64,000 nucleotides of DNA from Thaumasiovibrio subtropicus (GTDB lineage: Bacteria; Pseudomonadota; Gammaproteobacteria; Enterobacterales; Vibrionaceae): assembly GCF_019703835.1 (NCBI RefSeq), contig NZ_AP023055.1, positions 930,001 to 994,000 on the forward strand, written 5' to 3'. The stretch's first letter is position 1. Each line of letters starts with the position of its first letter. The notes under the pieces are model-generated. The model made no database searches. It had not been told where the DNA came from and saw only the letters and a list, made by a program, of their open reading frames with translations. Made by a program: the position numbers and the translations under genes. This document shows, piece after piece, positions 43,230 to 52,633 of this stretch.

Positions 43230-43616
43230 TTATCTTAAATACCTTTGCAAAGCTCTGGCGGTCTTCATTAGCGTTGTCACTTCGGAGATGTCCGGCTCTG
43301 CTCCTATTTGCAGTAGATAGTACCCTGTGACGACTTGATGTGGCTTTAACTCCCACCCCTCCGGCGTTATCAAATACTTTCCGTTGAATTTCCAGTCTTG
43401 CCACTCTTCATCGAACCACTGTAATGTCCGCCCCTTCGCCATTCGCATTAGCCTTTTGCATATCGGTGGTATCTCTTTTCCCGAGTCCCATTTTTTGACA
43501 CAGCTCGCAGTTTTAAAACATAGCGCGGCGGCCTCTTCAACGGTCAATCCACATACAACTTCACGAAAATATACATTCTTTTGTCTGTATCTAAAATTCT
43601 TCGTATTTATGTGCAT
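43230..43616 (-). CDS. Phage regulator-like protein (DUF3653 type), 128 aa
   Basis: The product starts MHINTKNFRYRQKNVYFREV and has a helix-turn-helix-like N-terminal half (LTVEEAAALCFKTASCVKKW) and a conserved-looking segment WKFNGKYLITPEGWELKPHQ. Proteins of this build are common at the ends of Vibrio filamentous phages and are thought to be regulators. It is transcribed opposite to the structural genes, at the right end of the phage. The exact target is unknown. Confidence 0.6.
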   Translation of the reverse strand: MHINTKNFRYRQKNVYFREVVCGLTVEEAAALCFKTASCVKKWDSGKEIPPICKRLMRMAKGRTLQWFDEEWQDWKFNGKYLITPEGWELKPHQVVTGYYLLQIGAEPDISEVTTLMKTARALQRYLR

Positions 43617-43701
43617 TATCTCTTACCTTTCCTTTGATAATTTCTCCAAAAGAAGGATTGTAAACAATTGTTTTGAAACGATTTTCGAGTTAGCTAACCT
43701 A

Positions 43702-43723
43702 TTTAACATAAGCGATACGCACT
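43702..43723 (-). other. Non-canonical phage/satellite B junction
   Basis: On the minus strand the site reads AGTGCGTAT, then CGC, then TTATGTTAAAT, ending at 43701. The XerD arm is perfect, but the XerC arm has lost its last two bases and the centre is three bases, giving 23 bp in place of 28. It is unlikely to work as a normal dif. Confidence 0.7.
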
Positions 43724-43837
43724 GGGACGTTGTAACGCCATGATTATTAAATCTTTTCTGACGCGTTATCACTTGTCGAGCACTGACCAGCAAGCAACGA
43801 TGATGCGTGTTGCTCACTGACCAGTACCTTATTACAA

Positions 43838-44020
43838 CTAGATTTTGTTTATCAGGATTGGATTAAGATGACTAGCATACTTCTCATTGCAGAAGTCACA
43901 GCCACACATTTGACCACCACATGAACACAGCTTTTCTTCATTGTGTAGTTCATGAGTAAAAGCAACGATGGCACCACAGTCACCGCAGATACAGTAACGT
44001 TCTTCATCATACTCATTCAT
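43838..44020 (-). CDS. Satellite Cys-rich zinc-binding protein, 60 aa (copy B)
   Basis: Identical at protein level to the copy A gene at 32879-33061: eight Cys in two clusters, overlapping the end of the upstream two-HTH gene by 8 bp. Function unknown. Confidence 0.65.
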   Translation of the reverse strand: MNEYDEERYCICGDCGAIVAFTHELHNEEKLCSCGGQMCGCDFCNEKYASHLNPILINKI

Positions 44021-44732
44021 CGTTTTTCTCCAACATGGAATCGCTTATATTCTGTTTACGTCGCCAACCGAACATACATGCAGAACTGACAACACCACGA
44101 CGACGTTCGAAGTGATCTTCAACCGCCATCATTAAGTCATTCATGTGGATAGCTATCATCGGAGTTGATGGACCTTGCGTGTTATAAAGCAGCATCACAC
44201 AGTCATCTACCTTGTCTTTCGATAATGGATTATCGCGCTGTAAAAAAGCCACACGCTGTGTCATCTCATACGGTAACGGACTACGTGGTAACGGTGGATT
44301 ATAAGCATTACGCGACTTATAACTGAGCCCAAGTGAACCCGCAACACGACGCACTTTATCAACTGATATTCGAAGTTTATCAGCGATAGCTTTCGCGCCG
44401 TATAATGCGTAGTGACGAGCAATATACTCAACTTTGTCTTGAGGCACCTTTGGGCTAGTTGTAACACCAAGGGCTTTCAGTTTGACGCGGATTGATGATG
44501 GAGAACGCTCTAATTTCCTAGCAATTTGCTTAATGGTTTTCCCCTGCTCTACCATCTCTTTTAATTGTCTAATTTCAAGCTTAGTGTAGCGCCTAATCTT
44601 AGGCTGTGGTTTGGACGATGTAGATGTAGGCTTATGAAGTGTATTGATATTTTCCTGTATGTTGTCAGGTTTAACCTTCTTCAGTAAGTCGCTGAACATA
44701 CATGCCGGTTGTGATAAATTAGTGCCTTCCAT
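44013..44732 (-). CDS. Satellite DNA-binding protein with two HTH-like segments, 239 aa (copy B)
   Basis: Identical in sequence to the copy A protein at 33054-33773. The start at 44732 is set by the AGGAGG ribosome site. Putative regulator with a Myb/GcrA-like and a second helix-turn-helix. Confidence 0.7.
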   Translation of the reverse strand: MEGTNLSQPACMFSDLLKKVKPDNIQENINTLHKPTSTSSKPQPKIRRYTKLEIRQLKEMVEQGKTIKQIARKLERSPSSIRVKLKALGVTTSPKVPQDKVEYIARHYALYGAKAIADKLRISVDKVRRVAGSLGLSYKSRNAYNPPLPRSPLPYEMTQRVAFLQRDNPLSKDKVDDCVMLLYNTQGPSTPMIAIHMNDLMMAVEDHFERRRGVVSSACMFGWRRKQNISDSMLEKNDE

Positions 44733-44799
44733 GATTTGGCCTCCTAGCCATGATTGTGGAACGCGCCAAGGTGGTGAGAGACCTTGGCGCACCCTTTCC

Positions 44800-45081
44800 T
44801 TAAAGCTCCAGTTCCAACGGTTCTATCATTTGCCCGAACCTTTTTAATTCAAGTGCACCAAAGTTATTAACAACAAAACTAGAGCTATGAACTGTATAAA
44901 CTCCGGCTTCATAAGGCGGTTGCCCCTCCTCAACTTGTAATTTCATTAACGTAGGAAAGCGACCTGAGATATGAGCATAAGCATCTTGCTCCCTGATCGT
45001 TCGCGGTGGCTTTCCTTCCTTACCAGGGGATATACGTGTATTAATTTTCACATCGTCTTGGAAGATTTCGATTTTTAACAT
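44800..45081 (-). CDS. Gene V-type single-stranded DNA-binding protein (copy B)
   Basis: Identical to the copy A protein at 33841-34122. A full-length gpV-like fold with the GQPPYEAGVYTVHSSSF core, lying between the Rep gene and the regulator gene. Confidence 0.9.
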   Translation of the reverse strand: MLKIEIFQDDVKINTRISPGKEGKPPRTIREQDAYAHISGRFPTLMKLQVEEGQPPYEAGVYTVHSSSFVVNNFGALELKRFGQMIEPLELEL

Positions 45082-45107
45082 GGTGATTGCTCCTAGATTG
45101 GTTGTTG

Positions 45108-46250
45108 TTAAGCGATAGCTTTAAATGGCAATACGTTTGATTCGGCAACGACTGGCATCTTGTACCAGTCCGGTGCAGTTAGCGGCTGTACTTCAATGCG
45201 CTCAGAGCGTTTAAGCGTCGGACACATACGGCTGACATCGAACATCTGACCTATATCGATACCAATGACTTTTAAGCGCGCTTTATGCTCATAAAACTGT
45301 CTTTCAGAGAGAACCTGACGTAGGTCTTCACCAAGTTGCCACATGGTAAAATAATGCATAGTGACATTGGCTTTCCGCATGGTATCGACCGCGCCTGCGG
45401 CCAGTAATTGATGAGCTATAGACTGGTGTTCGTCATGGGATATCTGGATTGTATTCATGGCATTCTCAATGTCTTGTAAGTGCGGATAGAAGTCTTTTTC
45501 GGTGACGATTCCATAGAACTGGAGGTTATGTCGTTTCAACATGGTTTGTCTTAAACTGTGCTCTTCACGAACGACGCCCGTCGATTCGCAGTAGTCGATT
45601 AAATTTTTTATGTATTCAACGATTTCAGGTGCGACGCCTAGCTTCTTTCTTTGGTCTTTCTTTAAGTGTCGTTGTAGCTCAACAGCCTTGTTATAGAGCT
45701 TACTCATCACCCACGTAGACCCTTCACCCCAGTTACATGTTTGTCCATCTGGATAGAGTTTCGGTTTTCGACCACGCCCTATCTGCATTGATGACAAGCC
45801 TCGGATAAATGACTGCTCCTTGCCCTTGCCTACTGAGTGATTTCGAGTCCAATCTATCAAGGTGATTTCCGCCCCATCACCAACCAATGAAGACGCTTTG
45901 CTCTCTGGAGTTTGGCGGTGGTGTAATCGTGTGTTCTTGGTAAACAATGGTAAGTCGAACGAGGCCAGAACATGGTTATAGACCTCAACACACTCATCCA
46001 GTGTCTGAAGGCCGAACACATTATCCACCCTTTGCCAGCGAGACGGGTTCCCCTCAACACGCACACGCATACCATCACAACGAACGGTCAACTTAGTACT
46101 GAATGAACCTTCCAATACTTTCTGATTAACAGATGGAGGAAGCTTTTCACCTGTTTCTAGCTCTACCCGTTCAATAACATGTCGGCCAACAAGCGGAAGA
46201 CCACCTTCATGATGGTCTTGCTGCATAAAAAGTTGGTCTATAAAAAACAT
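45108..46250 (-). CDS. Gene II/X-type replication initiation protein (copy B)
   Basis: Identical to the copy A protein at 34149-35291, 380 aa from the ATG at 46250. It should nick the satellite origin. Having adjacent copies B and C with complete Rep genes allows replication from one origin to the next across the tandem. Confidence 0.85.
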   Translation of the reverse strand: MFFIDQLFMQQDHHEGGLPLVGRHVIERVELETGEKLPPSVNQKVLEGSFSTKLTVRCDGMRVRVEGNPSRWQRVDNVFGLQTLDECVEVYNHVLASFDLPLFTKNTRLHHRQTPESKASSLVGDGAEITLIDWTRNHSVGKGKEQSFIRGLSSMQIGRGRKPKLYPDGQTCNWGEGSTWVMSKLYNKAVELQRHLKKDQRKKLGVAPEIVEYIKNLIDYCESTGVVREEHSLRQTMLKRHNLQFYGIVTEKDFYPHLQDIENAMNTIQISHDEHQSIAHQLLAAGAVDTMRKANVTMHYFTMWQLGEDLRQVLSERQFYEHKARLKVIGIDIGQMFDVSRMCPTLKRSERIEVQPLTAPDWYKMPVVAESNVLPFKAIA

Positions 46251-46375
46251 GCTCTCAGAAAACCCTGTCAAGAAGTTAAACTTACATTTTTGTGTTTGCC
46301 AACATACACACTTGTATATGCCAATCATAAGGTATATAAAGGTAGGTGTAAACTTAAACATTAATAGGTGTGGAT

Positions 46376-46903
46376 ATGGATGACTTAACGATGAGTATTG
46401 GTGAAGTGCTTAAAGACCGACGTTTAGCACTGAGTATTAAGCAGGAAGATATTGCAGAGCAGATGAATGTAACTGTTCAAACAGTTAGCAAGTGGGAACG
46501 AGGCGTCACAGAGCCCAAAGCTCGTGATGTAAGTAAACTCGCTGAGATTTTGCTCGTAACCGAAGGCGAAATTTGCCGTGGAGAACTTAACTCGGCCAAT
46601 GTCTCTAAAATGGATTTCATGAAGAAAATCGCCAGCATAAAAATGAAACTCGATGATGTGGCATTTTTCTCGACCGTCTACGATTACATCCCTGACAAAA
46701 AAGGGCTATTAGATAAACTTGAGCATGAGCTACTAAGACAACAAGCAGAAGAGCACTGGATGGTGATCGATGAAGCAGAAAAAGAGAATTGGTTTGCTTA
46801 TTTAGAGTACAAAAAACGCCAAGAGCGGAACGAGATTTTATCTGATATATATGAAGCAGAAGGTCAGGAAGGTGTAGACAACTACCTTAAATCCGAGATC
46901 TAA
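46376..46903 (+). CDS. XRE-family satellite repressor, 175 aa (copy B)
   Basis: Identical to the copy A repressor at 35417-35944, with the same divergent control region and downstream terminator (46919-46949). Confidence 0.82.
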   Translation: MDDLTMSIGEVLKDRRLALSIKQEDIAEQMNVTVQTVSKWERGVTEPKARDVSKLAEILLVTEGEICRGELNSANVSKMDFMKKIASIKMKLDDVAFFSTVYDYIPDKKGLLDKLEHELLRQQAEEHWMVIDEAEKENWFAYLEYKKRQERNEILSDIYEAEGQEGVDNYLKSEI

Positions 46904-47455
46904 TCACTTAAAATCAAAACCGCACTGCTTATGCCGGTGCGGTTTTTTTCATACTTGAGATAGTGAAGTTATGCGGAATTCCGCAGTTAGTTGGGGTGTA
47001 ACAGAAACCCCAACTTGCTTTGATAACATTTCAGTAACAGTCCAGTCTGAGAAAGCCAGTAAGAAGAATATGATATTCCGACCATAAACCACTATTAAAG
47101 TATGTGGTTCGAGAAAAGCGCACAGGTCTGGGCAGCAAGCTTCGCCCACATCCCCGTGCGATTTTCTCTCTTCTCACCTCACTCTATCACTCTCTTGCTG
47201 ATGCTTTCTCTTGTCATTCGACAGTCAAAATCCGAGTTGTTGAAGATTCAGCAAAGAGCGAGCTTAGTAGTGAAGCGGTTTTTATTTTTGGATAGATCAA
47301 GAACAGAGGAAACATCGAGCGCTTGGCGGTGATGAGAGCGCAGGCCATCATTCGAACCCACATTGAAACCACACCGAAAAAGGAAGCCACGACAAAGCGT
47401 GCTTTTGTTCATGAAAAGTATGAAGAAAGGAATTAAGACGTCGCACCTATCCCCT

Positions 47456-47655
47456 TAGTGCGTATTAGAAACATTATGTGTACGGGCTTTTGCTGGTAAG
47501 CGATTCTCCCTCTCGGCATGTCGTTTGCCAGCAAGCTGACAACCACAATGAGCACTTCACTCGCCCACTCTTACTGGCTCAAAAGTCGGTCAGTGCTGGC
47601 GCAATGATACTGACCGCAACCACTCAACATAATGTCAGTACATCTAATACGCACT
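47456..47655. other. Folded attP-like region, B/C junction
   Basis: The same two inverted dif-like sites and two hairpins as in copy A. Here the end site joins satellite to satellite and reads AGTGCGTATTA, GATGTA, CTGACATTATG on the minus strand, the sequence expected for a circular satellite. It is the best view of the native satellite attP. Confidence 0.65.
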
Positions 47656-47769
47656 GGGACGTTGTAACGCCATGATTATTAAATCTTTTCTGACGCGTTA
47701 TCACTTGTCGAGCACTGACCAGCAAGCAACGATGATGCGTGTTGCTCACTGACCAGTACCTTATTACAA

Positions 47770-47952
47770 CTAGATTTTGTTTATCAGGATTGGATTAAGA
47801 TGACTAGCATACTTCTCATTGCAGAAGTCACAGCCACACATTTGACCACCACATGAACACAGCTTTTCTTCATTGTGTAGTTCATGAGTAAAAGCAACGA
47901 TGGCACCACAGTCACCGCAGATACAGTAACGTTCTTCATCATACTCATTCAT
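47770..47952 (-). CDS. Satellite Cys-rich zinc-binding protein, 60 aa (copy C)
   Basis: Identical at protein level to copies A and B. Eight Cys in two clusters; coupled to the upstream gene by an 8-bp overlap. Confidence 0.65.
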   Translation of the reverse strand: MNEYDEERYCICGDCGAIVAFTHELHNEEKLCSCGGQMCGCDFCNEKYASHLNPILINKI

Positions 47953-48664
47953 CGTTTTTCTCCAACATGGAATCGCTTATATTCTGTTTACGTCGCCAAC
48001 CGAACATACATGCAGAACTGACAACACCACGACGACGTTCGAAGTGATCTTCAACCGCCATCATTAAGTCATTCATGTGGATAGCTATCATCGGAGTTGA
48101 TGGACCTTGCGTGTTATAAAGCAGCATCACACAGTCATCTACCTTGTCTTTCGATAATGGATTATCGCGCTGTAAAAAAGCCACACGCTGTGTCATCTCA
48201 TACGGTAACGGACTACGTGGTAACGGTGGATTATAAGCATTACGCGACTTATAACTGAGCCCAAGTGAACCCGCAACACGACGCACTTTATCAACTGATA
48301 TTCGAAGTTTATCAGCGATAGCTTTCGCGCCGTATAATGCGTAGTGACGAGCAATATACTCAACTTTGTCTTGAGGCACCTTTGGGCTAGTTGTAACACC
48401 AAGGGCTTTCAGTTTGACGCGGATTGATGATGGAGAACGCTCTAATTTCCTAGCAATTTGCTTAATGGTTTTCCCCTGCTCTACCATCTCTTTTAATTGT
48501 CTAATTTCAAGCTTAGTGTAGCGCCTAATCTTAGGCTGTGGTTTGGACGATGTAGATGTAGGCTTATGAAGTGTATTGATATTTTCCTGTATGTTGTCAG
48601 GTTTAACCTTCTTCAGTAAGTCGCTGAACATACATGCCGGTTGTGATAAATTAGTGCCTTCCAT
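47945..48664 (-). CDS. Satellite DNA-binding protein with two HTH-like segments, 239 aa (copy C)
   Basis: Identical to copies A and B, with the start at 48664 after AGGAGG. A putative regulator of the satellite or helper. Confidence 0.7.
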   Translation of the reverse strand: MEGTNLSQPACMFSDLLKKVKPDNIQENINTLHKPTSTSSKPQPKIRRYTKLEIRQLKEMVEQGKTIKQIARKLERSPSSIRVKLKALGVTTSPKVPQDKVEYIARHYALYGAKAIADKLRISVDKVRRVAGSLGLSYKSRNAYNPPLPRSPLPYEMTQRVAFLQRDNPLSKDKVDDCVMLLYNTQGPSTPMIAIHMNDLMMAVEDHFERRRGVVSSACMFGWRRKQNISDSMLEKNDE

Positions 48665-48731
48665 GATTTGGCCTCCTAGCCATGATTGTGGAACGCGCCA
48701 AGGTGGTGAGAGACCTTGGCGCACCCTTTCC

Positions 48732-49013
48732 TTAAAGCTCCAGTTCCAACGGTTCTATCATTTGCCCGAACCTTTTTAATTCAAGTGCACCAAAGTTATT
48801 AACAACAAAACTAGAGCTATGAACTGTATAAACTCCGGCTTCATAAGGCGGTTGCCCCTCCTCAACTTGTAATTTCATTAACGTAGGAAAGCGACCTGAG
48901 ATATGAGCATAAGCATCTTGCTCCCTGATCGTTCGCGGTGGCTTTCCTTCCTTACCAGGGGATATACGTGTATTAATTTTCACATCGTCTTGGAAGATTT
49001 CGATTTTTAACAT
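48732..49013 (-). CDS. Gene V-type single-stranded DNA-binding protein (copy C)
   Basis: Identical to copies A and B; 93 aa with the gpV core motif GQPPYEAGVYTVHSSSF. Confidence 0.9.
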   Translation of the reverse strand: MLKIEIFQDDVKINTRISPGKEGKPPRTIREQDAYAHISGRFPTLMKLQVEEGQPPYEAGVYTVHSSSFVVNNFGALELKRFGQMIEPLELEL

Positions 49014-49039
49014 GGTGATTGCTCCTAGATTGGTTGTTG

Positions 49040-50182
49040 TTAAGCGATAGCTTTAAATGGCAATACGTTTGATTCGGCAACGACTGGCATCTTGTACCAG
49101 TCCGGTGCAGTTAGCGGCTGTACTTCAATGCGCTCAGAGCGTTTAAGCGTCGGACACATACGGCTGACATCGAACATCTGACCTATATCGATACCAATGA
49201 CTTTTAAGCGCGCTTTATGCTCATAAAACTGTCTTTCAGAGAGAACCTGACGTAGGTCTTCACCAAGTTGCCACATGGTAAAATAATGCATAGTGACATT
49301 GGCTTTCCGCATGGTATCGACCGCGCCTGCGGCTAGTAATTGATGAGCTATAGACTGGTGTTCGTCATGGGATATCTGGATTGTATTCATGGCATTCTCA
49401 ATGTCTTGTAAGTGCGGATAGAAGTCTTTTTCGGTGACGATTCCATAGAACTGGAGGTTATGTCGTTTCAACATGGTTTGTCTTAAACTGTGCTCTTCAC
49501 GAACGACGCCCGTCGATTCGCAGTAGTCGATTAAATTTTTTATGTATTCAACGATTTCAGGTGCGACGCCTAGCTTCTTTCTTTGGTCTTTCTTTAAGTG
49601 TCGTTGTAGCTCAACAGCCTTGTTATAGAGCTTACTCATCACCCACGTAGACCCTTCACCCCAGTTACATGTTTGTCCATCTGGATAGAGTTTCGGTTTT
49701 CGACCACGCCCTATCTGCATTGATGACAAGCCTCGGATAAATGACTGCTCCTTGCCCTTGCCTACTGAGTGATTTCGAGTCCAATCTATCAAGGTGATTT
49801 CCGCCCCATCACCAACCAATGAAGACGCTTTGCTCTCTGGAGTTTGGCGGTGGTGTAATCGTGTGTTCTTGGTAAACAATGGTAAGTCGAACGAGGCCAG
49901 AACATGGTTATAGACCTCAACACACTCATCCAGTGTCTGAAGGCCGAACACATTATCCACCCTTTGCCAGCGAGACGGGTTCCCCTCAACACGCACACGC
50001 ATACCATCACAACGAACGGTCAACTTAGTACTGAATGAACCTTCCAATACTTTCTGATTAACAGATGGAGGAAGCTTTTCACCTGTTTCTAGCTCTACCC
50101 GTTCAATAACATGTCGGCCAACAAGCGGAAGACCACCTTCATGATGGTCTTGCTGCATAAAAAGTTGGTCTATAAAAAACAT
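49040..50182 (-). CDS. Gene II/X-type replication initiation protein (copy C)
   Basis: The protein is identical to copies A and B, despite one silent base change near 49333 (Leu codon CTG to CTA). 380 aa from the ATG at 50182. Confidence 0.85.
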   Translation of the reverse strand: MFFIDQLFMQQDHHEGGLPLVGRHVIERVELETGEKLPPSVNQKVLEGSFSTKLTVRCDGMRVRVEGNPSRWQRVDNVFGLQTLDECVEVYNHVLASFDLPLFTKNTRLHHRQTPESKASSLVGDGAEITLIDWTRNHSVGKGKEQSFIRGLSSMQIGRGRKPKLYPDGQTCNWGEGSTWVMSKLYNKAVELQRHLKKDQRKKLGVAPEIVEYIKNLIDYCESTGVVREEHSLRQTMLKRHNLQFYGIVTEKDFYPHLQDIENAMNTIQISHDEHQSIAHQLLAAGAVDTMRKANVTMHYFTMWQLGEDLRQVLSERQFYEHKARLKVIGIDIGQMFDVSRMCPTLKRSERIEVQPLTAPDWYKMPVVAESNVLPFKAIA

Positions 50183-50307
50183 GCTCTCAGAAAACCCTGT
50201 CAAGAAGTTAAACTTACATTTTTGTGTTTGCCAACATACACACTTGTATATGCCAATCATAAGGTATATAAAGGTAGGTGTAAACTTAAACATTAATAGG
50301 TGTGGAT

Positions 50308-50835
50308 ATGGATGACTTAACGATGAGTATTGGTGAAGTGCTTAAAGACCGACGTTTAGCACTGAGTATTAAGCAGGAAGATATTGCAGAGCAGATGAAT
50401 GTAACTGTTCAAACAGTTAGCAAGTGGGAACGAGGCGTCACAGAGCCCAAAGCTCGTGATGTAAGTAAACTCGCTGAGATTTTGCTCGTAACCGAAGGCG
50501 AAATTTGCCGTGGAGAACTTAACTCGGCCAATGTCTCTAAAATGGATTTCATGAAGAAAATCGCCAGCATAAAAATGAAACTCGATGATGTGGCATTTTT
50601 CTCGACCGTCTACGATTACATCCCTGACAAAAAAGGGCTATTAGATAAACTTGAGCATGAGCTACTAAGACAACAAGCAGAAGAGCACTGGATGGTGATC
50701 GATGAAGCAGAAAAAGAGAATTGGTTTGCTTATTTAGAGTACAAAAAACGCCAAGAGCGGAACGAGATTTTATCTGATATATATGAAGCAGAAGGTCAGG
50801 AAGGTGTAGACAACTACCTTAAATCCGAGATCTAA
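50308..50835 (+). CDS. XRE-family satellite repressor, 175 aa (copy C)
   Basis: Identical to copies A and B. Followed by the ACCGCAC/GTGCGGT terminator with six T. Confidence 0.82.
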   Translation: MDDLTMSIGEVLKDRRLALSIKQEDIAEQMNVTVQTVSKWERGVTEPKARDVSKLAEILLVTEGEICRGELNSANVSKMDFMKKIASIKMKLDDVAFFSTVYDYIPDKKGLLDKLEHELLRQQAEEHWMVIDEAEKENWFAYLEYKKRQERNEILSDIYEAEGQEGVDNYLKSEI

Positions 50836-51386
50836 TCACTTAAAATCAAAACCGCACTGCTTATGCCGGTGCGGTTTTTTCATACTTGAGATAGTGAAGT
50901 TATGCGGAATTCCGCAGTTAGTTGGGGTGTAACAGAAACCCCAACTTGCTTTGATAACATTTCAGTAACAGTCCAGTCTGAGAAAGCCAGTAAGAAGAAT
51001 ATGATATTCCGACCATAAACCACTATTAAAGTATGTGGTTCGAGAAAGCGCACAGGTCTGGGCAGCAAGCTTCGCCCACATCCCCGTGCGATTTTCTCTC
51101 TTCTCACCTCACTCTATCACTCTCTTGCTGATGCTTTCTCTTGTCATTCGACAGTCAAAATCCGAGTTGTTGAAGATTCAGCAAAGAGCGAGCTTAGTAG
51201 TGAAGCGGTTTTTATTTTTGGATAGATCAAGAACAGAGGAAACATCGAGCGCTTGGCGGTGATGAGAGCGCAGGCCATCATTCGAACCCACATTGAAACC
51301 ACACCGAAAAAGGAAGCCACGACAAAGCGTGCTTTTGTTCATGAAAAGTATGAAGAAAGGAATTAAGACGTCGCACCTATCCCCTT

Positions 51387-51585
51387 AGTGCGTATTAGAA
51401 ACATTATGTGTACGGGCTTTTGCTGGTAAGCGATTCTCCCTCTCGGCATGTCGTTTGCCAGCAAGCTGACAACCACAATGAGCACTTCACTCGCCCACTC
51501 TTACTGGCTCAAAAGTCGGTCAGTGCTGGCGCAATGATACTGACCGCAACCACTCAACATAATGTCAGTACATCTAATGCGCACT
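51387..51585. other. Folded attP-like region at the right end of the array, with the host XerC arm
   Basis: The inner dif-like site and hairpins are as in copy A. The outer site is AGTGCGCATTA (host arm, 51575-51585), GATGTA and the satellite arm CTGACATTATG. The XerD arm is degenerate (CTGACATTATG against TTATGTTAAAT), so this end should recombine poorly. Confidence 0.65.
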
Positions 51586-51680
51586 GAGACATGTAAGCGC
51601 AATTTAGTAATGTTCGGTTTGAACCAGTTAGAAATGTCCTCTTATGCTAATTAAAAATTGGCCTTTGAGGATCTCAACCG

Positions 51681-51794
51681 ATGCTGATACCTACGAATGA
51701 CCTTGACATTAACCGCTTCAAAGTTCTGCAAGATGTCCGTGAGCGCCGTCTACGTCACGTTGATGCAGCCGAGATGCTGACCACTGATCATTGA
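51681..51794 (+). pseudogene. Transposase N-terminal fragment (ISNCY/IS481-like)
   Basis: The 37-codon frame MLIPTNDLDINRFKVLQDVR then ERRLRHVDAAEML resembles the N-terminus of ISNCY-type transposases (a helix followed by an AAEML helix-turn-helix). It stops early, just where an opposite-strand IS3-like fragment begins, so it is a truncated relic. Confidence 0.5.
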
Positions 51795-51912
51795 TTCTGC
51801 TCGTTTTTTCTCGGTCGATACGTCGGTTAACACGTTTACGGCTAACTGCAGTACCACGTTCCTTTAGCGCCGCATCGACGTTTGGGCTACCATACCGCCC
51901 CTCACTTTTATG
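51780..51912 (-). pseudogene. IS3-family transposase fragment
   Basis: The minus-strand frame reads SEGRYGSPNVDAALKERGTA then VSRKRVNRRIDREK, a typical piece of IS3 OrfB before the DDE domain (the RYGSPRI...VSRKRV motif). No start, DDE residues or inverted repeats are present. It is a remnant. Confidence 0.6.
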
Positions 51913-52126
51913 ACCAGTCAATAACCCAATTGGATTCTGAAAAGTAGCCAACCAAGCTTTCGTAGTCTTCAACCCAGTCGTCATAACCCTCTGAAGACTT
52001 CTGATTGAATGATCTGGATATACAAATTAAGTAGCCACCTGTACTTTCTGAATCATCAAGAATACGGACCTCAAAGCCAGCATCATCACCACTGATTATC
52101 GTTCCAACTTGCCCAATTTTGATCAT
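51902..52126 (-). CDS. Small hypothetical protein, about 72 aa
   Basis: The ATG at 52126 has an AGGAGAGG ribosome site. The product begins MIKIGQVGTIISGDDAGFEV and continues into an acidic C-terminus ending SNWVIDWS; the stop lies at about 51908. It looks like a small beta-barrel protein of the type often found in integron cassettes or accessory islands. No family is recognised. It abuts the IS3-like fragment. Confidence 0.55.
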
Positions 52127-52203
52127 GCCCTCTCCTAGCACATAACGAATGGCATGGATTCCCCCTCATGAAGATCTGCCACACTTAAGTGGTCGCTGTG
52201 AGA

Positions 52204-52605
52204 GTACTGGAGGTAACCCTGTCACATTCCATCTGTTATTGCGGTGTTGACCTTGCCAAACACTATTTTAATTTGCACGCGGTTGATGCACGTCGAACCA
52301 CCCAGAGCTCAGTTGCTCACAAACATAGCAACTATACCATCTATGCTTAAAGGACTAGAAGCTTGTAGCGAAGGACGCTACTGGGAGAGAAAGTTCAACA
52401 AACCGCTTGATTTCTAAATGGCGATGATGCTAGCCATGCAATGTAAGCCTGTTTTCAAAACCACTTGTTCACGACTTTTAGAAACAGTCAAACCTTAGAA
52501 AGTGGCTATCATTGCCCGCGCTCGCAAGATCGTTGTAGTACTGAGTTCAATGTTACGAGATGGCGTTATGTGGGATGAAAATATAGCCAAAATTTAGCTG
52601 TTGAC
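52204..52605 (+). pseudogene. IS110-family transposase relic 1
   Basis: An N-terminal piece (CGVDLAKHYFNLHAVDARR, 52240 onward) matches the start of the IS110 DEDD domain. It is followed, after a large deletion, by the C-terminal piece (KVAIIARARKIVVVLSSML then RDGVMWDENIAKI) with an internal stop. Nearly the whole catalytic middle is gone. A sister relic lies at 59650-59890. Confidence 0.7.
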
Positions 52606-52633
52606 GCCATAATCGTTTGTTAAAACACAATTG

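Larger units (their letters stand above)
36685..43712 (+). mobile_element. CTXphi-like filamentous prophage with Zot (7,028 bp)
   Basis: The order is repressor (minus), two small early genes, RstA-type Rep, a small DNA-binding-type gene, a minor membrane protein, major coat, second minor coat, terminator, pIII-like adsorption protein, pVI-like protein and Zot. A non-coding region with strong hairpins and a minus-strand regulator follow. This is the standard inovirus order and size. No toxin gene like ctxAB is present after zot. It lies between satellite copies A and B and is the likely helper for them. Confidence 0.88.
43713..47644 (-). mobile_element. Satellite inovirus copy B (3,932 bp)
   Basis: Same gene order as copy A. 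The only difference from A that I noticed inside the unit is one extra A in GAGAAAAGCG near 47116. It joins copy C head to tail through a complete satellite att site at 47628-47655. Confidence 0.88.
47645..51574 (-). mobile_element. Satellite inovirus copy C (3,930 bp)
   Basis: Same content as copies A and B. Differences I saw are one T fewer in the repressor terminator (six T near 50875) and a silent CTG-to-CTA change in the Rep gene near 49333. Its right end meets the host XerC arm AGTGCGCATTA at 51575-51585. Confidence 0.88.

Noticed and set aside
43606..43632. A second, inverted dif-like site at the right end of the Zot phage
   Set aside because: TATGTGCATTA resembles a XerC arm at only about 7 of 11 positions and pairs poorly with the left-end arm, so a CTX-type folded attP for the Zot phage is not supported.
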